Below, piece by piece: positions 5,575 to 9,754 of a DNA stretch of 9,754 bases. The notes below the pieces were generated by a model. The model was not told the DNA's origin. It did no database searches and was given only the letters and a program-made list of their open reading frames with translations. The DNA is from an uncultured Clostridia bacterium (GTDB taxonomy: Bacteria > Bacillota > Clostridia > Lachnospirales > CAG-274). Made by a program: the position numbers and the translations under genes. Positions within the stretch are counted from its first letter, which is position 1; each line of letters opens with the position of its first letter. Location: positions 1 through 9,754 of the forward strand of contig CANQBT010000081.1 in assembly GCA_947589405.1 (NCBI GenBank), written 5' to 3'.

Positions 5575-6129
5575 TTATTTTCTGTATTTTTCAGGCTCGG
5601 TATCATAGAGGTTATTGCCCTCGCTGTCTATAATGACTATGCCCGGAAAGTTTTCCACTTCAAGGCGGTGTATCGCCTCCGAACCCAGATCCTCATAGGC
5701 AACGACATCACATTTCTTAACGCATTCGCTCAAAAGTGCTCCGGCTCCGCCTACAGCGCCTATATATACGGCTCCGTATTTTTTCATAGCGTCTATGACA
5801 GCGGAATTTCTGGCGCCCTTGCCTATCATGCAGGTAAGCCCCAGCTCTATTGTCTTGGGAGAATAGGCGTCCATTCTGTAGCTTGTGGTAGGGCCTACCG
5901 AGCCTATAGGCTCTCCGGGCTTAGCAGGAGCAGGCCCTGCAAAGTATATTGTCTGATCCTTAAGATCTACAGGCAGGGCTATTCCCTTTTCCAGATTTTC
6001 AAGCATTCTCTTGTGTGCCGCATCTCTTGCGGTATATATGACACCTGTTATATATACCATATCTCCTGCCTTTAGGCTTCGTGCCTTTTCTCTTGTTATG
6101 GGAGTAGTTATATTTATATTCATATTCAT
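5575..6129 (-). CDS. Class I (Fe-S) fumarate hydratase / L-tartrate dehydratase beta subunit
   Basis: The product is the C-terminal (beta) component of a two-subunit Fe-S hydro-lyase that interconverts malate and fumarate, or dehydrates tartrate. The [4Fe-4S] cluster is carried by the separate alpha subunit. The 184-residue length fits a stand-alone beta subunit. Visible family features are LKAGDMVYITGVIYTARDAAH (within 19-40), GPTTSYRMD, MIGKGAR, GAVGGAGALL, and the C-terminal EDLGSEAIHRLEVENFPG followed by a D-x-GN stretch. Fumarase and tartrate dehydratase beta subunits cannot be separated by eye; fumarase is the commoner assignment in Clostridia. Two starts are possible: the ATG at 6129 (3 nt from the GGGG of the AAAAGGGG site at 6133-6140) and the ATG at 6123 (9 nt), which has the better spacing and gives 182 residues. 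The gene begins 9 nt after a glycosyltransferase stop. No alpha subunit is adjacent on either side, which is unusual. Confidence 0.93.
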   Translation of the reverse strand: MNMNINITTPITREKARSLKAGDMVYITGVIYTARDAAHKRMLENLEKGIALPVDLKDQTIYFAGPAPAKPGEPIGSVGPTTSYRMDAYSPKTIELGLTCMIGKGARNSAVIDAMKKYGAVYIGAVGGAGALLSECVKKCDVVAYEDLGSEAIHRLEVENFPGIVIIDSEGNNLYDTEPEKYRK

Positions 6130-6138
6130 TTTCCCCTT

Positions 6139-8265
6139 TTATTTAGCTTCATAGAGATAGTAAGTAAAGTCACAGCCTTCAAATCTCTGCTGATGCTGTG
6201 CAACAAGATCATAGTTATTCACAAGAGCAGGTGTACTGTCCGATCCCGAATCGGAATTACGGCGAACAACTACAAATTGAACGTCCTTATTCTCCATAGC
6301 GGAGATCTGAGTCTGTATATTGAGAGGATAGTCGTAATCGGATATATTCTGCTTCTGGAAAAATCTCACATTCGGCACAATATCCGCTGCCGTATAGAAG
6401 CCTCCGTCAAGGAAATTATAGTTGAGCAGAGTAGGCTCGTCTGTTTTTGATCTCATTATCATAGCAAATTTATCCTGTGCGCTTACATATTCTATAAAAG
6501 GCCTTGTTTCCTTATAATTGTTATTGTAATGCGCCGTAACTGCCACACTAAGCACAGCAAGAGCGGCAACAACGCTTTGCTTCACATTTATATTCATCTC
6601 TTTAATTATATATACTGCGCTTATTATACCAAAAACAGTAAAAGCACAGAATGCCATATAATAATATGCCTGTGATGAGCTGGCAAAAGCGCCGTAATTA
6701 ATGAGAAGGAAAGAAAGCACAAGTCCCAAAGCGCCCCATCTGTTTATGAATTTTCTTGTAAATGCAAATGAAGAAAGTCCCAGCACCATTACAGCTGTGC
6801 AGAACCAATTACCATTCCAGCTGTTTATAATATTTCTGATAGTTTTGTGTATGCCATCTATATCCAGCCTTATAGGCGAATACTTGCTGTTGAAGGCTAT
6901 CACTTCAAAAAATCCGCCTATGCTGCCGCTTATTGCAAGCCATATGAACACAGGCACAATAATGGTAAAAGCGCCTAAAACCGTTGCGACCAAGTTTTCT
7001 ATAAGGCGGTTATAATCTTTCCTTACCAGATACATAACAAATACACAGGCGCCAAGCCCTACAAAAAACATGGTTACATTGAACTTCATCATAAGTATAA
7101 TGCCGCCAAGAGCGCCGTTTATAAACATATATTTGCTTTCATACTTGTTTTCTTTGAATATAAGAAGGAAATAATAAAAGCTCATCATAATAAAAGGCGT
7201 CATAAATTCCTCACATGTACCGCCGTATCTCATAAAGCTGCCGTTGTATATAATAACAGGCAAAAGGCATACGCACAGCAAGGAAAGATTTTTGCTGAGA
7301 TAGAGCCTTGATATTTTATATGCAAATATAAAAGTAAGCGCAGAAAGCAAGCCTTCGATGAAATATGCACCGTGAAGGTTATGAGTATTTATAAGATAGC
7401 CTATGCCGTACATAAGATAGAACAGCGGGCCTTTTTGCTCGAAAAGGTCTTTATATATAGCCTTTCCGTTGAATATGCCTTTACCCATAGTATAATAGGA
7501 CTGTGTATCCACCCAATCGTTGAGAAGATAGAGTGGTGATGATTTTGTGCATATCATCATAAGAGCAAAAGCAAAGGCTGTTATTGCTGTATAAAGGACT
7601 GCATTTTCCCTGTTGAGCAGCAGCTTTTTGTCAAATACTGCAAAATAGAGAACCGCAAGCTGAAGTATAAGCATAAACAATATATTCTCCGCCATAACGG
7701 TACCCGTAAGCAGCGTCATGATAATATAGAAGCAAAGATACCACTCTTTGTTTTCAACCTTTGATATGCGCACAAAGCACAATGAAATGACAACAAAAAG
7801 TATAAGCAGAAGTATTTCTCCGAAATATATGCGGCTATTTGAAAGAGTAAGGGAATCTATCCTTAAATGTCCCTTGCCGTGATAATCCACTACAAATTCC
7901 ACACCGCTATCATACATATCGCAGGGAAGCTCAAATTTAATATTGGCTGATGTCTTGTCTGCAGGCAGCTCGCCTTCTCCCACAACACCGCCGCCTTTAA
8001 ATACTGTGACACGCATGTAATTGCTGCTGTCGGCTTCGTATTTTACATTTATATTGTATTTGCCCTTTCTGAGAGAAAGATAAGGTCCGTACATAACGGT
8101 ACCGCTGCTGCCGTTATCTATTTCGTAGCTGTTGTTCATTCCTCCCGTTACGTTCATATTCTTAAGGGGTATATTGCATCTGAAGAACATTCCGTATATA
8201 AAGGCTATAAATATCAATATTGCGCCTATTATAATTATGATACCCTGTTTTTTATCCATTTTCAT
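6139..8265 (-). CDS. GT-C membrane glycosyltransferase (family 39/ArnT-like), 708 residues
   Basis: This is a large polytopic protein, likely transferring a sugar from a polyprenyl-phosphate donor on the outer face of the membrane. TM1 is at about 8-26. Residues 30-145 are a polar, strand-rich region with GPYLSLRKGKYNINVKY (60-76) and a second strand set up to about 142, resembling a carbohydrate-binding-like jelly roll. Membrane segments resume at 147-166, 177-212 and 223-240. The first core loop has D250 and D253 in NDWVDTQSYY and then LFEQKGPLFYLMY (274-286), matching the acidic loop plus E-x-K-x-P-L pattern of ArnT/PMT-like enzymes. About ten further segments run to 580. A polar C-terminal domain (580-708) with NVRFFQKQNISDYDYP probably lies outside. 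The ATG at 8265 has GAGGT 8 nt upstream, within the previous gene; the stop of that gene is 1 nt away. Acceptor and sugar are unknown. A non-enzymatic membrane protein cannot be excluded. Confidence 0.85.
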   Translation of the reverse strand: MKMDKKQGIIIIIGAILIFIAFIYGMFFRCNIPLKNMNVTGGMNNSYEIDNGSSGTVMYGPYLSLRKGKYNINVKYEADSSNYMRVTVFKGGGVVGEGELPADKTSANIKFELPCDMYDSGVEFVVDYHGKGHLRIDSLTLSNSRIYFGEILLLILFVVISLCFVRISKVENKEWYLCFYIIMTLLTGTVMAENILFMLILQLAVLYFAVFDKKLLLNRENAVLYTAITAFAFALMMICTKSSPLYLLNDWVDTQSYYTMGKGIFNGKAIYKDLFEQKGPLFYLMYGIGYLINTHNLHGAYFIEGLLSALTFIFAYKISRLYLSKNLSLLCVCLLPVIIYNGSFMRYGGTCEEFMTPFIMMSFYYFLLIFKENKYESKYMFINGALGGIILMMKFNVTMFFVGLGACVFVMYLVRKDYNRLIENLVATVLGAFTIIVPVFIWLAISGSIGGFFEVIAFNSKYSPIRLDIDGIHKTIRNIINSWNGNWFCTAVMVLGLSSFAFTRKFINRWGALGLVLSFLLINYGAFASSSQAYYYMAFCAFTVFGIISAVYIIKEMNINVKQSVVAALAVLSVAVTAHYNNNYKETRPFIEYVSAQDKFAMIMRSKTDEPTLLNYNFLDGGFYTAADIVPNVRFFQKQNISDYDYPLNIQTQISAMENKDVQFVVVRRNSDSGSDSTPALVNNYDLVAQHQQRFEGCDFTYYLYEAK

Positions 8266-8266
8266 A

Positions 8267-9220
8267 CTATTCTACCTCGTTTATTACTGATTTTATTATA
8301 AATCTGGGTCTGTGCTTTGTCTCCTTATACATCTTGCCTATATATTCGCCTATAACGCCTATTGAAAGCAGCTGTATACCGCCTATGAGCCATATTGACG
8401 CCATAAGTGATGACCAGCCTGCAACAGAGCCTCCGCTTATCTTTACAACAATGCTGTATACAAGGAATATTACGCTGAGAATACATATCAATGAACCAAG
8501 ATCTATAATAAGTCTTATGGGCTTTATGGAAAATGAAGTGATGCCGTCAAAAGCAAATGACAACATTTTCTTGAGAGGATATTTGCTTTCTCCCGCAAAT
8601 CTCTCAGCCCTTTCGTATTCCACAATACCTGATGGATAACCTATTTCCGGCACGATACCTCTTAAGAAAAGATTGACCTCGCCAAACTGAGCAAGACCCT
8701 CAAGTGCTCTTTTGCTCATAAGTCTATAGTCCGCATGGTTGAAAACTATATTTGCGCCCATGAGCTTCATAAGCTTGTAAAATGCCTCAGCGGTAAATTT
8801 CTTGAAAAATGTGTCTGTAGCTCTTGAGCTTCTTACTCCGTACACCACATCACAGCCTTCATAGTACTTGTCCACCATAGCATCGATGGCGTTTATGTCG
8901 TCCTGAAGGTCTGCGTCCATAGAGATGACCATATCCGCCCAGTTCTTAGCAGTCATAAGACCTGCCAAAAGAGCGTTCTGATGACCTCTGTTGCGTGACA
9001 GATCGACGCCGCTGAAAAGCTTATCTTCCGAATGCAATTTCTGTATTATTTCCCACGTCCTGTCTGTAGAACCGTCGTTTACAAACATGACCCGACTTTT
9101 TTCGCTTATTTTCCCTTGAGAAATAAGGCTCTCCATTTTCACCTTCATTCTTTTGGAGGTTTCCGGGAGTACCTCCTCCTCCTTGTAGCAGGGAATAACT
9201 ACATATAAAATATCCGACAT
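8267..9220 (-). CDS. Family 2 polyprenyl-phosphate glycosyltransferase (GtrB/CsbB/DPM1 type)
   Basis: This enzyme type transfers a hexose from a nucleotide sugar to undecaprenyl phosphate on the inner face of the membrane, making the lipid donor used by GT-C enzymes outside. The 317 residues show the GT-A domain starting YVVIPCYKEEE (6-16), then VNDGSTD (47-53), SRNRGHQNALLAG (75-87), and the metal-binding D102-A-D104 in SMDADLQDD. FNHADYRLMSK (160-170) and RFAGESKYPLKK (207-218) are typical of the DPM1-like branch. Two C-terminal membrane segments (about 236-259 and 270-294) mark the GtrB/CsbB group. The ATG at 9220 is preferred over an upstream in-frame start at 9292, because AGGAGGAGGT lies just before it and the fold begins at once. 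It is 1 nt from the stop of the preceding gene and 1 nt from the start of the next. The sugar cannot be read from sequence. Confidence 0.94.
   Translation of the reverse strand: MSDILYVVIPCYKEEEVLPETSKRMKVKMESLISQGKISEKSRVMFVNDGSTDRTWEIIQKLHSEDKLFSGVDLSRNRGHQNALLAGLMTAKNWADMVISMDADLQDDINAIDAMVDKYYEGCDVVYGVRSSRATDTFFKKFTAEAFYKLMKLMGANIVFNHADYRLMSKRALEGLAQFGEVNLFLRGIVPEIGYPSGIVEYERAERFAGESKYPLKKMLSFAFDGITSFSIKPIRLIIDLGSLICILSVIFLVYSIVVKISGGSVAGWSSLMASIWLIGGIQLLSIGVIGEYIGKMYKETKHRPRFIIKSVINEVE
8274..8278 (-). promoter_or_regulatory. Ribosome binding site for the 708-residue GT-C gene inside the GT2 gene
   Basis: GAGGT on the minus strand is formed by the Glu-Val codons (GAG GTA) near the end of the GT2 gene, 8 nt before the ATG at 8265. 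The GT2 stop (TAG, 8269-8267) lies between the site and the start, so a ribosome ending GT2 stands on the start site of the next gene. Confidence 0.65.
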
Positions 9221-9221
9221 G

Positions 9222-9754
9222 CTATACCTCCTCCTCTTGCTTATATTCGGTCTCGGTATAAGTAAGGCTGTCATAAAGCCTGAATAATCCATATATTCCT
9301 ACTGCTGCGGCAAATGAGAGCAAAGCCCAGCTGTCTATCTTATTGTCAAAGACAAATGCTGACATGCTCAATGAGGACACCATTTCAATAATAAGCAGTA
9401 TCCATATATTTTTCTTATTGGGAACAACAGCAAGGAGAGTAAAAATAACTCCCATATAATAATATCTTTCATGCATATGAGGTAATATAAAGGGCATAAG
9501 TACCGTAAAGAAGGCTATACCGACAATAACGGCAGACGGAGTAAGTCTGCATTGCTTTATAAGCATATAATACATAAACGTAAGCACTACGCTACCTGCG
9601 AAAAAGATAGCTGCACGTGGTATCTCAGGATAACCTACATCCTTTATAAACGCCCAGAAATTAGCAACAGAAAGAGAAAGCTCGCTGTATTCCGTGCTCT
9701 GATTTAAATATACTCCTATTATCCGTATTATATTATCGCCAAATAATACGGCAG
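9222..9754 (-). CDS. Gpi18-like GT-C membrane mannosyltransferase, C-terminal part only
   Basis: The frame stays open to the window edge, so this is the last 176 residues of a longer protein. A shorter reading starting at the GTG at 9587 would cut into conserved sequence. Reading from the edge, one sees LSLSVANFWAF, a hydrophobic segment with FFAGSVVLTFMYYMLI, then VLMPFILPHMHERYYYMGV, further membrane segments with VVPNKKNIWILLIIE, and a polar tail ending EEEV. The S-x-x-N-x-W and P-x-MHERY stretches are what I associate with bacterial relatives of the Gpi18/PIG-V mannosyltransferases (COG5542), which use polyprenyl-phosphate sugars outside the membrane. The catalytic N-terminal loop is not in the window, so activity cannot be judged. 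The stop is 1 nt before the start of the polyprenyl-phosphate glycosyltransferase that would supply its donor. Confidence 0.8.
   Translation of the reverse strand, partial: AVLFGDNIIRIIGVYLNQSTEYSELSLSVANFWAFIKDVGYPEIPRAAIFFAGSVVLTFMYYMLIKQCRLTPSAVIVGIAFFTVLMPFILPHMHERYYYMGVIFTLLAVVPNKKNIWILLIIEMVSSLSMSAFVFDNKIDSWALLSFAAAVGIYGLFRLYDSLTYTETEYKQEEEV
9226..9235 (-). promoter_or_regulatory. Strong ribosome binding site in the 3' end of the Gpi18-like gene, fixing the GT2 start
   Basis: AGGAGGAGGT on the minus strand is written in the final Glu-Glu-Glu-Val codons of the Gpi18-like gene, 5 nt before the ATG at 9220. It decides the GT2 start and implies translational coupling of the two genes. Confidence 0.75.

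Noticed and set aside
9221..9292. Upstream start for the GT2 gene at 9292
   Set aside because: It would add 24 residues unlike the family, overlap the Gpi18-like gene, and ignore the AGGAGGAGGT directly before the ATG at 9220.

Overview
The window looks like a chromosomal segment of an anaerobic, low-to-mid G+C member of the Clostridia (Bacillota). The evidence is a branched-chain amino acid pair of clostridial type, an oxygen-sensitive class I (Fe-S) hydro-lyase subunit, AGGAGG-type ribosome binding sites, GTG/TTG starts, heavy use of AUA (Ile) and AGA (Arg) codons, and a small secreted protein of a type common in gut Clostridia. Genus and species cannot be read from the sequence. No rRNA, tRNA, CRISPR array, insertion sequence or phage gene was seen.

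The left part (1-3411) is on the plus strand. It holds the 3' two thirds of ilvD (dihydroxy-acid dehydratase), a small secreted protein of unknown function, and ilvB (acetolactate synthase large subunit). The gaps are short (25 and 17 nt), so the three are probably one transcript. IlvB and IlvD catalyse the first and third steps of valine/isoleucine synthesis. The regulatory small subunit IlvN and the reductoisomerase IlvC are not in the window. The secreted protein has no evident link to the pathway and its G+C is clearly lower than that of its neighbours.

The 222-bp gap at 3412-3633 separates two converging operons. It contains a strong hairpin without a good U-tract, a second hairpin with a U-tract that reads as a terminator for the minus strand, and an 8-bp inverted repeat around both.

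The right part (3634-9754) is entirely on the minus strand. In transcription order it reads: the C-terminal part of a Gpi18-like GT-C membrane protein (cut by the window edge), a GtrB/CsbB/DPM1-type family 2 polyprenyl-phosphate glycosyltransferase, a 708-residue GT-C membrane protein, the beta subunit of a class I fumarase/tartrate dehydratase, ruvA, ruvB, and an 89-residue acidic protein of unknown function. Junctions are 1, 1, 9, 38 and 9 nt, and the last gene overlaps ruvB. This suggests cotranscription of three unrelated functions: cell-surface glycosylation, central metabolism and Holliday-junction processing.

The strongest leads are the secreted gene inside the ilv operon, the three-gene glycosylation module with ribosome binding sites written into the C-terminal codons of the preceding gene, the hydro-lyase beta subunit with no adjacent alpha subunit, and the unknown gene that starts inside ruvB. 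I saw no unambiguous new system; these are candidates.
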